A stretch of 64,000 bases of DNA from Fidelibacterota bacterium (GCA_018657495.1 JABHXA010000001.1:310016-374015), one strand, 5' to 3'; positions 47,930-57,271 are shown, numbered from the stretch's first letter. Notes: generated by a model from the sequence alone, not told the origin. Program-made: numbers and translations.

Positions 47930-50900
47930 TTACTTAAAAAAAACATCGTCTAATTTATCAAAAAAATCCATCAAAAGAGTAGGAATATCTTCGTCGGAAA
48001 GCGGAGTTATGGTGAGTTTTAATTTACTCTTTTTGTTTTCCTTATACCAGAAGGGTATCCTCTTGCTGTCAAAGTAGTCAAATACTGCCTCAAGGAGCTT
48101 GTGGATCTTTTGAACAATAAAGTTACCGTCAAACTCCAGGTTAACCTTTTTATTCACATAGGATATATTGGTAATACCTATAAAACTACAGCGAATCCTG
48201 AGCTTGGTTTCAGATATTAGATGCGAAAGCTCAATTGGAATATTTCCAAACCTATTCTTTATTTCATATTCAAGGCGCAGCACCTCAGAAACGGTATTTG
48301 CCTGGGATAATTTTCTGTAGAAATCTAGGCGAATATTTGTGGGATTAATATATGATATGGGAATAGATCCATCTGCAAAAATTGCTATCCCTATCGACGA
48401 GATATCGATGCTTTGATTGTTTTGCTTTTTGTTTAACTTTCTGTTGATAGCGTCGTTGATAAACTGGGTATAAAGCTCAGCGCCAATTCTTGCGGCGCCC
48501 CCACTTTGTTTGTATCCAAACATACTACCGGCCCCGCGAATTTCGAGGTCCATGACCGAAATATTGTACCCCTCACCCAAGCGGGTGTGTTTTTCAATGG
48601 TTTTTAAACGCCTGTGTGCATCTCTTTTAAGGGTAAACCCTTTAGGAATAAGTAGTAATGCGTATGCCTGTCTCGTGCTACGCCCAACCCTTCCACGTAT
48701 CTGATGGAGTTGAGACAAACCAAAGCGATGCGCTTTGTTGATAATAATGGTGTTTGCGTTTGGAATATCAATACCCGTTTCAATGATTGTTGTGCAGACA
48801 AGTATATCAATTTTCTTTTGTAAAAAGAGGGAGATGGTCTTCTCAAGAGATTTTGAAGGCTCCTGTCCATGTGCATAAGAAACAGAAAGATATGGAAACA
48901 TTTCAGTTAATGTAACAACCACATCATGAATTGTTTTCACTTCATTGTGAATAAATAGAACCTGCCCGTCCCGACTGATTTCAAAAAGAATTGTGTCTTT
49001 AATTGTTTTCAAATCATAATAAGAAATTTGTGTATTTATAGGATACCTTGACTTTGGCGGTGAAAGCAGTGTTGAGATATCACGAATACCACTGATCGCG
49101 ATATGGAGCGTCCTTGGAATTGGAGTGGCAGACATGGAAAGGACATCAATGTTTTTCTGGATATTTTGAATTTTCTCTTTCTGGTTTACACCAAACCTTT
49201 GCTCCTCATCAATAATTAGCAGACCAAGGTTACTGAATTCAAGTTTATCTGATAATAGAGAATGGGTTCCGACCACCACGTCCAGTTTGCCTTGCTTTAT
49301 ATTTTCAAATATTTTGGTGATTTCACCCTTTGTACGAAACCTTGAAACAACATCTACAGAAACTCCAAATTCAACCAATCGCTCCTTAAATGATAAATAT
49401 AATTGATTTACAAGAATTGTTGTGGGGGCAAGAATGGCGACCTGTTTACCATTAAACACTACACGGAACGATGTTCGAATGGCGATTTCTGTTTTTCCAA
49501 ACCCTACGTCGCCACATAGAAGTCTGTTCATGGGTTTATTTTTATCAGAAAGATCTTCCCGGATTTCGCACCAGGCTTTGGTTTGATCCGGTGTATCCAT
49601 AAATGGAAACCGAGATAAAAAGATGTTTTCAATTTCATTGTCAAAGGAGAGTCCGTGACGAGTGACAGAAGATCTTTCGGCATATGAAAGCAGGAGCTCC
49701 TCAACAATCTCATCAGCCTGCTTTTTTGCGCTGTCTTTCTTTCGCTTCCACTTTGATGTTTTTGTTAAGCTGTCTGGAATAATGGCCACCTGATTACCAG
49801 AGGCATAAAAAGAGAGTTTTCGTATCTTGTGAGTAGAAAGGGATATAAGACTATTATCATCAAATTCGAGAAGAATATATTCTGCTTTGCCGTCTTCGCT
49901 GGATTTCAAACCAATATATCGACAAACGCCATAATCCTGATGAATTAGATAATCGCCAGCCTCTATACTGCCAAAGTCAATTACAGGGACTTTTATCTCA
50001 ACATTTTCAGGAGAGCTTTGCTGTACTTTTTTATCCAGCCAGTCAGGAATTATAAAAACTTCACCATTATGGTTAATAGAGGAAAAACCTGCTTGCAGTA
50101 ATCGGGAGTCCATTTGAAGCTCAAGCTGAGGGTTTTCTTTATATTGACGGAAAAATGTTTTCATTGAAAGTGGTTTTAAGGGGAAAACATAGGGTTGAGC
50201 GCTTGAAGTGCTTTCACCAATAAAAACATCACCACTGGCTATAATTTCAACACGAGTATATGAGTTTAATAGTATTTCATAAAGATCTAAATTGCCGATA
50301 CTTGTATCGATGGGTGACAGTTCAAAAGTCTCAAGGGTTTTTTCGGTAAGCTGTGTGTCAATATTAAAATTAAATATTTCGACTTCTTCTGCAAGAAAAT
50401 TGATTCTTATTGGGGCGTTTTTTGTGACAGGAAAAACATCAACAATACCGCCGCGGATTGAGTAAGATCCAGGAGCAAGAACCATGTCTGTGTTTTCGTA
50501 ATTAGTGTCAATCAACCATTCAATAAGCAGGTCAAAATCGCTACCACGGTTGATTTGAAATAGTTGGCGTTTCTGAGCGGAGAAATGCCGCTCTGAGGCC
50601 CCCCTCTCTGTTGTAAGCACAAAGGATATATGGCTGCGGAACGACTCAATCACGGATTTGCAGATTTCCCTGTCGCGGGCGGCGCGTGAGATAAACCCAC
50701 CGGGGGTATCTGCCAATATCTCTTTATGGGGGAAGTACAAACCATTATTGTTTTCCCAGTTCGGTCTGAAATATTCGTAGAGCATATTTATTTTATCGTC
50801 TGGGGATATGATAATAAGGGGTGAGTCCAGGTTTGACAGAATGAGTGCAAATGCAGCCGGGTGCATGTCTTTTATCAAGATACCCGAACCCCTGTTTTTA

Positions 50901-50968
50901 CCTATAAACCTTAAAAGCTTTTCCAGTTCGAGGTTGAGAACCGGAGAGGTGTGTTTCACGTGAAACAT
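47930..50968 (-). CDS. mfd: Transcription-repair coupling factor
   Basis: 1012 residues. Mfd frees RNA polymerase stalled at DNA damage and recruits UvrA. An N-terminal UvrB-homology region (to about 330) precedes the CarD-like polymerase-interacting domain (about 335-400, AGDYLIHQDYGVCRYIGL). The helicase core follows with Walker A CGDVGFGKTEIA, DEEQ in IIDEEQRFGV, TRG-type HNEVKTIHDV and GRVGRS. A C-terminal TRCF domain (SVMDLEIRGAGSMFGYKQSG) ends it. It is slightly shorter than E. coli Mfd. Its first codons (MFHVKH) are dictated by a parS site that overlaps the start. The mnmG stop lies one base upstream. Confidence 0.96.
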   Translation of the reverse strand: MFHVKHTSPVLNLELEKLLRFIGKNRGSGILIKDMHPAAFALILSNLDSPLIIISPDDKINMLYEYFRPNWENNNGLYFPHKEILADTPGGFISRAARDREICKSVIESFRSHISFVLTTERGASERHFSAQKRQLFQINRGSDFDLLIEWLIDTNYENTDMVLAPGSYSIRGGIVDVFPVTKNAPIRINFLAEEVEIFNFNIDTQLTEKTLETFELSPIDTSIGNLDLYEILLNSYTRVEIIASGDVFIGESTSSAQPYVFPLKPLSMKTFFRQYKENPQLELQMDSRLLQAGFSSINHNGEVFIIPDWLDKKVQQSSPENVEIKVPVIDFGSIEAGDYLIHQDYGVCRYIGLKSSEDGKAEYILLEFDDNSLISLSTHKIRKLSFYASGNQVAIIPDSLTKTSKWKRKKDSAKKQADEIVEELLLSYAERSSVTRHGLSFDNEIENIFLSRFPFMDTPDQTKAWCEIREDLSDKNKPMNRLLCGDVGFGKTEIAIRTSFRVVFNGKQVAILAPTTILVNQLYLSFKERLVEFGVSVDVVSRFRTKGEITKIFENIKQGKLDVVVGTHSLLSDKLEFSNLGLLIIDEEQRFGVNQKEKIQNIQKNIDVLSMSATPIPRTLHIAISGIRDISTLLSPPKSRYPINTQISYYDLKTIKDTILFEISRDGQVLFIHNEVKTIHDVVVTLTEMFPYLSVSYAHGQEPSKSLEKTISLFLQKKIDILVCTTIIETGIDIPNANTIIINKAHRFGLSQLHQIRGRVGRSTRQAYALLLIPKGFTLKRDAHRRLKTIEKHTRLGEGYNISVMDLEIRGAGSMFGYKQSGGAARIGAELYTQFINDAINRKLNKKQNNQSIDISSIGIAIFADGSIPISYINPTNIRLDFYRKLSQANTVSEVLRLEYEIKNRFGNIPIELSHLISETKLRIRCSFIGITNISYVNKKVNLEFDGNFIVQKIHKLLEAVFDYFDSKRIPFWYKENKKSKLKLTITPLSDEDIPTLLMDFFDKLDDVFFK
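50952..50967. promoter_or_regulatory. parS centromere site (ParB binding)
   Basis: The 16-base perfect palindrome TGTTTCACGTGAAACA matches the bacterial parS consensus exactly and overlaps the mfd start codon (ATG 50968-50966). ParB/Spo0J clusters on such sites near the replication origin; MFHVKH/MFHVKQ starts are a known by-product of parS embedded in gene starts. It is the only exact match I saw in the window. parA and parB are not in view. Confidence 0.92.
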
Positions 50969-50969
50969 C

Positions 50970-52790
50970 TTATTTGAGCATTATATTCAGGTTAAGTATG
51001 TCTGATGGGCTTACCCCGGCAATTCTTGAGGCTTGCCCCAGTGTTTCAGGTCTAATGCGCTGAAGTTTCTCTCGTGCTTCCATAGACAGGGTCTGAAGAA
51101 GCAGATAATCTATGTCAACGGGCAGGCTTATGTTTTCTATTTTATTGATTTGTTCAATTCGCTTTTGTTCTCGGTCAACATATCCTGTGTATTTTATATC
51201 TGTTTCAACTGTAAAAAGATCGTCTGGCAAAAACGTGTTAAGGCCTGGAACGTGGGTTGCTAACTCGCTGGTTGTAACTAGCGGTTGTTTTAGAACTTTT
51301 ATAGCAGGTTTTTTTATGCCTGTCCCGAGATCAATTGAGGCTTTCTCCAGGGTTGCTTCAATTTTCTGCATGTTTTTGAGACGGGTTTGGAAAATATCAA
51401 AATGTGCATCAGTAACCAGACCGATATTCCTCCCCTGTTGTGTCAACCGAATGTCCGCATTGTCTGGGCGAAGAGAAAGTCTGAACTCAGCCCGGGATGT
51501 AAACATTCGGTAGGGCTCGTCGATATCCTTTGTTACAATATCATCAATTAGCACACCAATGTATGATTCGAATCGAGTGAGAGAAAAACTGTTTTTCTGT
51601 AAACATAATAAGGCGGCATTGATACCGGCAATAAGGCCTTGCGCTGCAGCCTCCTCGTACCCGGATGTACCATTTATTTGACCGGCAAGAAAAAGACCTG
51701 TAATTTCTTTTGACTCAAGAGTGGATTTCAGCTGTGAGGGAATAAAATAATCATATTCGATTGCGTAACCGGGTCTAATAAATTCAACATTTCTTAAGGC
51801 TGGAATCATCCTGAGGGATTCTTTTTGTACCTCCTCGGGCATGCTTGTTGAAAAACCATTGACATAGATCTGCTTTGAGCCCTCCCATTCCGGCTCTAGA
51901 AAAAGTTGATGACTTTTTCTATCTTTAAACCGAACAATCTTATCCTCAACACTTGGGCAGTATCTTGGTCCAACACCTTTAATAATTCCAGAATACATTG
52001 GTGATAATGATAGCGAATTATAAAGGATGTCATGACAATCGCTATTGGTGTTCACGATGTGACAGCCAAGGTTCTTTGGTTTGAAAGGTCTTGGCGTGCG
52101 TGTTGAAAAGGGTGTTGGTAATTTATCCCCATCTGAAAGCTCTGCAAGAGAATAGTCAATACTATTAGATAATATTCTTGGCGGGGTCCCTGTCTTCAGG
52201 CGGCCAAATTTGAATCCAAGGCCCTTAAGAGATTGAGTCAAACCAATTGAGGGTTTCTCTCCAAATCTGCCAGCCGGAAAATTTTTGTTACCGATATGTA
52301 TTTTACCATCGAGAAATGTCCCTGATGGAATTATAACCGCCCGACACGGTATATGTGTACCATCTTTTAGTATGACAGCAGAAACACATTGATTATCTAC
52401 TTTAATATCAACTGCTTCACCCTGAACGATACGAATATTATTTTCTAAAAGAATTGTTTTGCGAATATTTCTGGCGTAATTGACTTTATCCATTTGGGCT
52501 CGTGGACCCCAAACAGCCCTGCCCTTAGATTTGTTAAGCATTTTAAATTGAATACCTGCTTTATCGGCCTCAACACCCATCTGTCCGCCGAGTGCATCAA
52601 TTTCTTTCACAAGATGTCCTTTTGCAAGTCCGCCTATTGCAGGATTACATGACATCCTGCCAATAGCATTTGCATCCAGGGTAACCAATATTGTGTTGAT
52701 GCCCAACCTGGCAACTGCTAGTGATGCCTCAATGCCGGCATGTCCACCGCCGCAGATTACAACTGTCTGTTTTTTTGAAAGGGGATTCAT
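50970..52790 (-). CDS. mnmG: tRNA uridine-5-carboxymethylaminomethyl modification enzyme MnmG (GidA)
   Basis: 606 residues. This is the FAD-dependent partner of MnmE that modifies U34 of several tRNAs. The FAD fold is VVICGGGHAGIEASLAVARLG, followed by the GidA signature CNPAIGGLAKGHLVKEIDALGG. Later blocks are SGTFLDGKIHIGNKNFPAGRFGE and EYDYFIPSQLKSTLE. The C-terminal helical region ends RIAGVSPSDILNLNIMLK. Its start overlaps the mnmE stop by 4 bp; mfd starts 1 bp after it. Confidence 0.97.
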   Translation of the reverse strand: MNPLSKKQTVVICGGGHAGIEASLAVARLGINTILVTLDANAIGRMSCNPAIGGLAKGHLVKEIDALGGQMGVEADKAGIQFKMLNKSKGRAVWGPRAQMDKVNYARNIRKTILLENNIRIVQGEAVDIKVDNQCVSAVILKDGTHIPCRAVIIPSGTFLDGKIHIGNKNFPAGRFGEKPSIGLTQSLKGLGFKFGRLKTGTPPRILSNSIDYSLAELSDGDKLPTPFSTRTPRPFKPKNLGCHIVNTNSDCHDILYNSLSLSPMYSGIIKGVGPRYCPSVEDKIVRFKDRKSHQLFLEPEWEGSKQIYVNGFSTSMPEEVQKESLRMIPALRNVEFIRPGYAIEYDYFIPSQLKSTLESKEITGLFLAGQINGTSGYEEAAAQGLIAGINAALLCLQKNSFSLTRFESYIGVLIDDIVTKDIDEPYRMFTSRAEFRLSLRPDNADIRLTQQGRNIGLVTDAHFDIFQTRLKNMQKIEATLEKASIDLGTGIKKPAIKVLKQPLVTTSELATHVPGLNTFLPDDLFTVETDIKYTGYVDREQKRIEQINKIENISLPVDIDYLLLQTLSMEAREKLQRIRPETLGQASRIAGVSPSDILNLNIMLK

Positions 52791-54133
52791 TTTCCGACAC
52801 AGAATTTTGTGAAAATATTTTTCACAATTTCTTTGTTGGTAATATTTCCAACAACCTCATCCAGGTTATTGGAAAGGCTATGAAGCAATGAGGCAATAAT
52901 ATCCATTTCGGTTTGGTTTTTAACTTCTGATATAATATTGTTTATCAAGCCTTTAGAAGAAATTATCAAAGCTCTTTGCCGCTGGGTCATCAAAAGACCA
53001 TCACCATAATTTATTTCATGAATTGAATCGTGAATGGCTGTGGATATATATGTTATTAACTTCCGAATACCAGTATCATTTTTCGAGGAGGTATAAAATA
53101 AGCTTTCCTCATCTGAAATCATAGTTTGGCCATCTACTTTGGATTTAATAAATATTACCCTGTCATGCGAAAGCGTCAAATTAAGTTTTGAGAATAAATT
53201 AACCGGATCAACATCATCTACAAATAAAATAAAATCTGATTTTTTAACTTCCATGATGGTTTTTGTGATTCCAAGGTTTTCAAGAAAATCCCCAGATTCC
53301 CAGTATCCGGCCGTATCAACAAGACAGACAGGGATGCCACCCAAATCAAACCATGACTCAAGGGTGTCCCTGGTTGTTCCCGGGACATTGGATACAATTG
53401 CCCGCTCATGGCCCAAAATTGTATTAAACAGGCTGGACTTACCCGTATTCGGCCGCCCCAACAGGACAAGGCGAACACCATTTGTAATTGTTTTCCCAAA
53501 AGCAGCCGTACAGGCAATATCTGATAAACTGGATTCAACCGATGAAAGTCTTTCCATAATCATATCTCTATCGGTAAAGCTAATCTCGTCTTCTTGAAAA
53601 TCTAGTTCGTGTTCGATAATGGAAAGAATATTCAGCAATCCTGCTCTTAGCTGATTAATACGATCAGACAGTTTTCCAGTTAAATTACCGAGGTTGGCCC
53701 CCACGTCTGAGCCTGTTCTGGCCTGTGTCAGAGAAGAGATGGCCTCCGCCTGCACAAGGTCAATTTTACCATTCATAAAAGCACGATAAGAAAATTCACC
53801 AGGATTTGCGGATCGCACACCAAGGGCAATCAACTCAGATAAAATAGATCGTGAAATATATTCACCACCATGGCATGAGATTTCGATGAGATCTTCACCG
53901 GTATAGCTGTCTGGACCGGGGAAGAAAGTAATTATGCTCTGGTCAATTTTTATACCGCTGGCTGGGGACTTCAAGGTCACTAGGGTTGCGTACCTTGGTG
54001 TAAGCTTGGACTTATCTGTCAACTGAGGAATTAAAGGTTTAAGGTCTTCTCCGGATATACGTATAACAGCAATTGCCCCCACCCCATACGGTGTTGCAAG
54101 GGCAGCAATAGTATCATTTACATAATTTACCAT
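52787..54133 (-). CDS. mnmE: tRNA modification GTPase MnmE (TrmE)
   Basis: 448 residues. An N-terminal formyl-THF-binding domain (DTIAALATPYGVGAIAVIRISG) precedes a helical domain with the inserted GTPase: G1 LGRPNTGKSSLFN (about 226-237), G2 VPGTTRDTLE, G3 VDTAG (about 272-276). The G4 site reads KSKVD rather than NKxD, so base recognition may be weakened. It ends in the essential CVGK tetrapeptide (C-[IVL]-G-K). It works with MnmG on tRNA wobble uridine. It lies 11 bp downstream of yidC. Confidence 0.96.
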   Translation of the reverse strand: MVNYVNDTIAALATPYGVGAIAVIRISGEDLKPLIPQLTDKSKLTPRYATLVTLKSPASGIKIDQSIITFFPGPDSYTGEDLIEISCHGGEYISRSILSELIALGVRSANPGEFSYRAFMNGKIDLVQAEAISSLTQARTGSDVGANLGNLTGKLSDRINQLRAGLLNILSIIEHELDFQEDEISFTDRDMIMERLSSVESSLSDIACTAAFGKTITNGVRLVLLGRPNTGKSSLFNTILGHERAIVSNVPGTTRDTLESWFDLGGIPVCLVDTAGYWESGDFLENLGITKTIMEVKKSDFILFVDDVDPVNLFSKLNLTLSHDRVIFIKSKVDGQTMISDEESLFYTSSKNDTGIRKLITYISTAIHDSIHEINYGDGLLMTQRQRALIISSKGLINNIISEVKNQTEMDIIASLLHSLSNNLDEVVGNITNKEIVKNIFTKFCVGK

Positions 54134-54144
54134 TTTCCAATTAA

Positions 54145-55899
54145 TTACTTAAGAGGAGTCTTGGCGAGTTTTGCTTTAATTGATCTTTGTTGCAGGAAGC
54201 TTAGGAAATTGTAAATAGCATAATATAAGTTTAACCCAGAAGGGAATGTGTTGAATAACAAAAAGAAAAATGCAGACATCATATACATCATTGGGCGCTG
54301 ACTTTTATCCATAGTGGCCATTGATTGCCGTTGTTGGAGAAACATTGTCACACCCATGACAATTGGTAAAACAGCTACTCCATCTCCATAGACAGGGATT
54401 GAAAAGGGTAAGTTAAATATGACATCAGGTTGTGACAGATCTGAAATCCAAAAAATGAATTCTGCACCCCTGAATTCGATGGTATTCCTGAAGACTGTAA
54501 ACAGTGCAAAAAGCAATGGCATTTGAATTAACATGGGGAGACAACCCCCAACAGGATTCACCCCATGCTTCCGATATAAAGCCATAGTCTCCGAGTTCTT
54601 TTTTTGAGGGTCGTTTTTATATTTTTCCTGCATCGCTTTCATCTTTGGTTGAATCGCCTGCATCTTCTGAGTGGACTCAGCACTTTTCTTCGTAAGGGGT
54701 CCTGTTACGACACGGATAATCAAAGCAAAGATTATTAGAACAAGACCATAGTTAATATAAAAATCACCAAATGGATTATGTAGAAAAGTAAGCAACCCGA
54801 GTATCACATATTTGCTGATTGGCTTGATAACTACAAACCCCCAGTTCATTGCATCATCAAGAGCATGGCCCTGCTGCTTTAATACTTTATAGTCTTGGGG
54901 ACCAAAAAACAAAGAGGTTGAAATTCTTTGACTATGAATGTCAAAACCGATGGATGCGCTGTAAACAGGAGTAATCTCACGTATACCGAATTGAGTGTTT
55001 ACTGCAGATAGAGAGGCATACTTTCCAGGCAAATCAGTCATCAGTGAGACCATAAAGTATTTGTTCTTTACAGCCACCCAATCTGTATTTCCATCAAAAT
55101 TCTTTCTTGAGATTGGATCAACATCCTTTAACATAATATCGTCTTTTTCACCGGCCTGGTACATAAGTGCACCTGAGTATTGCAGATCATCTTTTTCGTT
55201 TTTCTCTGCAGGTTTAATGCCATTGCCCCACATTACTTCAAAGTCCTGGCGATATGTCTGATCAAATCCTGATAGATCATAATCATGCCTGGCTGAGTAA
55301 GAGTTTCCTTTAAAGGTTATTGTTTTATCAATTGATCGCCCATCCTCAAGCATCAAACTATAATGGACCTGTTTCTCATCCTCTCCGGACAAATACAATG
55401 TCTCCTCGTCGCGATAATCGCTTGTAAAGTACTGGAGAAAGGGCAGAGACAATTTTTCATCTTGATCGTATAAAGATAGACAGGGTGTGCAATTATTATC
55501 GTTATTTTGAACCAGAGACACAAGGCTGATGGGATCATACTCACCATATTCGTTATACCCACCTGTATAATTCTTCAATGTATATTCAACAAGTGAACCT
55601 CCGGCACGGTTAGAAATCTTGGCGATATATAAATCGGTGTCCACCGTTATGACAATTTCCTTTTCCATTTCCAATCTGTCAGGAATTGGCAGTGATGTCT
55701 TTTTCTCTTCCCTGACTTCAGCCACAGGTGTTTCCGTAACAGTTGCAGGAGCGGAGTCAAGGGATGAGCGGCTTACTTGTTGTTCAACTGTGTCGGCAGA
55801 AGGTTCCGTGGCAGGAGATACCCACCTTAAATACGTTGGTGTAAGGACAATGACTAGTCCGATAAGTATAATTGCAGTTAAGTTTCTTTTGATATCCAT
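54145..55899 (-). CDS. yidC: Membrane protein insertase YidC
   Basis: 584 residues. Helix 1 (about 7-23) anchors a large periplasmic beta domain (about 60-340). The conserved 60-kDa inner-membrane core follows (about 360-575), with KKSAESTQKMQAIQPKMKAMQEKYKND, then NPVGGCLPMLIQMPLLFALF and the last two helices. Length and layout are those of the Gram-negative YidC. It inserts proteins into the inner membrane alone or with Sec. The ATG overlaps the yidD stop by one base. Confidence 0.97.
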   Translation of the reverse strand: MDIKRNLTAIILIGLVIVLTPTYLRWVSPATEPSADTVEQQVSRSSLDSAPATVTETPVAEVREEKKTSLPIPDRLEMEKEIVITVDTDLYIAKISNRAGGSLVEYTLKNYTGGYNEYGEYDPISLVSLVQNNDNNCTPCLSLYDQDEKLSLPFLQYFTSDYRDEETLYLSGEDEKQVHYSLMLEDGRSIDKTITFKGNSYSARHDYDLSGFDQTYRQDFEVMWGNGIKPAEKNEKDDLQYSGALMYQAGEKDDIMLKDVDPISRKNFDGNTDWVAVKNKYFMVSLMTDLPGKYASLSAVNTQFGIREITPVYSASIGFDIHSQRISTSLFFGPQDYKVLKQQGHALDDAMNWGFVVIKPISKYVILGLLTFLHNPFGDFYINYGLVLIIFALIIRVVTGPLTKKSAESTQKMQAIQPKMKAMQEKYKNDPQKKNSETMALYRKHGVNPVGGCLPMLIQMPLLFALFTVFRNTIEFRGAEFIFWISDLSQPDVIFNLPFSIPVYGDGVAVLPIVMGVTMFLQQRQSMATMDKSQRPMMYMMSAFFFLLFNTFPSGLNLYYAIYNFLSFLQQRSIKAKLAKTPLK

Positions 55900-56114
55900 T
55901 ATTTAACGGGGTCCCAGATATTTTTTTTTGAATAAGGATGGCAGGTTAAAATTCGTTTTCCTCCAAGATATGATCCTTTTATCGCGCCATATTTTTTTAT
56001 TGCTTCTACAGCATAATGTGAGCAAGAAGGAGTATAACGGCACGAATTCGGCAGAACCAATCCGATTGAATTTTGATATAATTTGATTATAATGATGAAC
56101 AAATATTTAAACAT
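55899..56114 (-). CDS. yidD: Membrane protein insertion efficiency factor YidD
   Basis: 71 residues. A short amphipathic or hydrophobic N-terminus ([17 protein letters not shown]) precedes the diagnostic CRYTPSCSHYAVEAIKKYGAIKGSYLGGKRILTCHP with its three cysteines. It assists YidC-dependent insertion. It overlaps rnpA by 8 bp and yidC by 1 bp, in the near-universal rpmH-rnpA-yidD-yidC order. Confidence 0.95.
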   Translation of the reverse strand: MFKYLFIIIIKLYQNSIGLVLPNSCRYTPSCSHYAVEAIKKYGAIKGSYLGGKRILTCHPYSKKNIWDPVK

Positions 56115-56463
56115 GTATTCGCTTTTGAAACAAATCGAAGGAGGTTTGAATTTGTTTATTAGAAATTTTTTTATGAAGCGGTTTTACAATTACAGAGAAG
56201 TCAGATTGTATTTTAATTAAATCAGTAAATATACTTCTACAGCGTCTTTTAAACAGATTACGTTCGTGGGATTTTCCGTAGGACCGAGATACAATCATGC
56301 CAAGCAATGGTTTTGGGTGTTTAAGGTACCGAAACAACAAATCCCCGGCAACCAGGGATTTTGAAGTTTTTAGGATACGATAGAAATCTTTTGATGTAAT
56401 ACTGTTTTCCAAAAGAAAATCAGGCAGAGAGCGTTTTACGTCCCTTTCTTCTTCTTCTGGCAA
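56107..56463 (-). CDS. rnpA: Ribonuclease P protein component, start nested in rpmH
   Basis: 118 residues. RnpA is the protein subunit of RNase P, which matures tRNA 5' ends. The RNA-binding signature is [19 protein letters not shown] (R-N-x-x-K-R core), after an N-terminal [18 protein letters not shown] strand and helix. The first in-frame start is TTG 56463, 44 bases inside rpmH; a second TTG at 56412 would remove conserved N-terminal residues. No other start codon exists, although the frame is open to just after the rpmH ATG. The acidic PEEEER leader is simply the arginine codons of L34 read one base off. Translation is probably coupled to rpmH. Confidence 0.9.
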   Translation of the reverse strand: MPEEEERDVKRSLPDFLLENSITSKDFYRILKTSKSLVAGDLLFRYLKHPKPLLGMIVSRSYGKSHERNLFKRRCRSIFTDLIKIQSDFSVIVKPLHKKISNKQIQTSFDLFQKRIHV

Positions 56464-56554
56464 GAATAGCTCTGCCGCTTTTTGTACCCATTCGTTTAAA
56501 GAATCCGTGTTTGTTCTTTCGTTTTCTGTTACTGATTCTGATCGTGATTTTCAT
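56420..56554 (-). CDS. rpmH: Ribosomal protein bL34
   Basis: A 44-residue basic protein of the large ribosomal subunit. It reads [44 protein letters not shown], which matches L34 landmarks (SNRKRK-x-KHGF, R-x-RR-x-KGR). ATG 56554 follows a weak AGG site. The stop codon is TGA at 56422-56420. The coding region overlaps rnpA by 44 bases. First gene of the long rpmH-rnpA-yidD-yidC-mnmE-mnmG-mfd run. Confidence 0.96.
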   Translation of the reverse strand: MKITIRISNRKRKNKHGFFKRMGTKSGRAILARRRRKGRKTLSA

Positions 56555-56605
56555 GTCTACCTATTAATTTCTAGTTGATATTTAGCCTGATAATTTATTG
56601 CTGAA

Positions 56606-56634
56606 ACTATATGTAAAAAAATTATTTTTTCCAA
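56606..56634 (-). promoter_or_regulatory. Possible sigma-70-type promoter of rpmH
   Basis: On the minus strand, a -35-like TTGGAA (56634-56629) and a -10-like TATAGT (56611-56606) are separated by 17 bases, about 50 bases before the rpmH ATG. The -35 overlaps the last codons of queF. By eye only. Confidence 0.35.
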
Positions 56635-56975
56635 GATGATATTACTTCCGTATGAATACCGCCGCGAGGGCTAAAATCTGCAGTGATTGTAATCTGTCTT
56701 GGCTCAAGCGCTAACCTCAAATCATCGAGAATTCTGTTAGTCACGCTTTCATGGAATATACCAATATTTCGATATTTTACCATATACAGCTTCAAGGATT
56801 TCAGTTCAATAATTTTTTTATCTGGGATATAATCGATATGAATAGTGCCAAAATCAGGGAGCCCTGTTTTTGGACACACACAGTTGAATTCCGGAACAGA
56901 TATTTTTACATCAAAATCTCTATCCGAATATTCGTTATCAACAGCAATTAAATCATCAATATGGGGTTCATTCAT
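56622..56975 (-). CDS. queF: NADPH-dependent 7-cyano-7-deazaguanine reductase
   Basis: A 117-residue single-domain (YkvM-type) QueF, which reduces preQ0 to preQ1 in queuosine synthesis. The catalytic Cys34 and Asp41 lie in CVCPKTGLPDFG. The QueF motif is ELKSLKLY, and FHESVTNRILDDL follows. Length is normal for the unimodular class. No other que genes are near. It is preceded by the hairpin terminator of the exported protein gene, so it needs its own promoter or read-through. Confidence 0.95.
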   Translation of the reverse strand: MNEPHIDDLIAVDNEYSDRDFDVKISVPEFNCVCPKTGLPDFGTIHIDYIPDKKIIELKSLKLYMVKYRNIGIFHESVTNRILDDLRLALEPRQITITADFSPRGGIHTEVISSWKK

Positions 56976-56978
56976 AGC

Positions 56979-57003
56979 AAAAAAAAGGCGTCATTAGACG
57001 CCT
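56979..57003 (-). terminator. Rho-independent terminator
   Basis: On the minus strand, AGGCGTC (57003-56997) pairs with GACGCCT (56992-56986) around a 4-base loop and runs into eight T residues. A textbook intrinsic terminator 22 bases after the 81-residue gene and just before queF. Confidence 0.85.
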
Positions 57004-57025
57004 GGAAAAATTAGTCTGACAAAAG

Positions 57026-57271
57026 TTATTTGGGTTTCGGGCCTTTTGGTGGTTTTAGTTTTCGACGTCGTTTATGCGATCTTTTTCGCTCAGGTTTGTA
57101 AACTGTTTCCTGATAATCCCAATATTTTTTGAATTCCAGTTGTGTTTCACTTCCAGAATTTGCACGAATAGCGACCATCCCAGGGTTTGATAATTGGCCA
57201 TTCCCTGAACCAGCAAGGATTGGAGCCATTATAATCATTCCGATAAATATTATTTTATAAACTTTAATCAT
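57026..57271 (-). CDS. Small exported basic protein of unknown function
   Basis: 81 residues. A signal peptide (about 1-20, MIKVYKIIFIGMIIMAPILA) is followed by a short neutral region with NPGMVAIRANSG. The very basic Pro/Lys/Arg tail (KRSHKRRRKLKPPKGPKPK) could bind nucleic acid or acidic polymers. Not recognised. It has its own strong terminator downstream, and the frame has no rival on the other strand. A peptide marker of this lineage rather than a named family. Confidence 0.55.
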   Translation of the reverse strand: MIKVYKIIFIGMIIMAPILAGSGNGQLSNPGMVAIRANSGSETQLEFKKYWDYQETVYKPERKRSHKRRRKLKPPKGPKPK

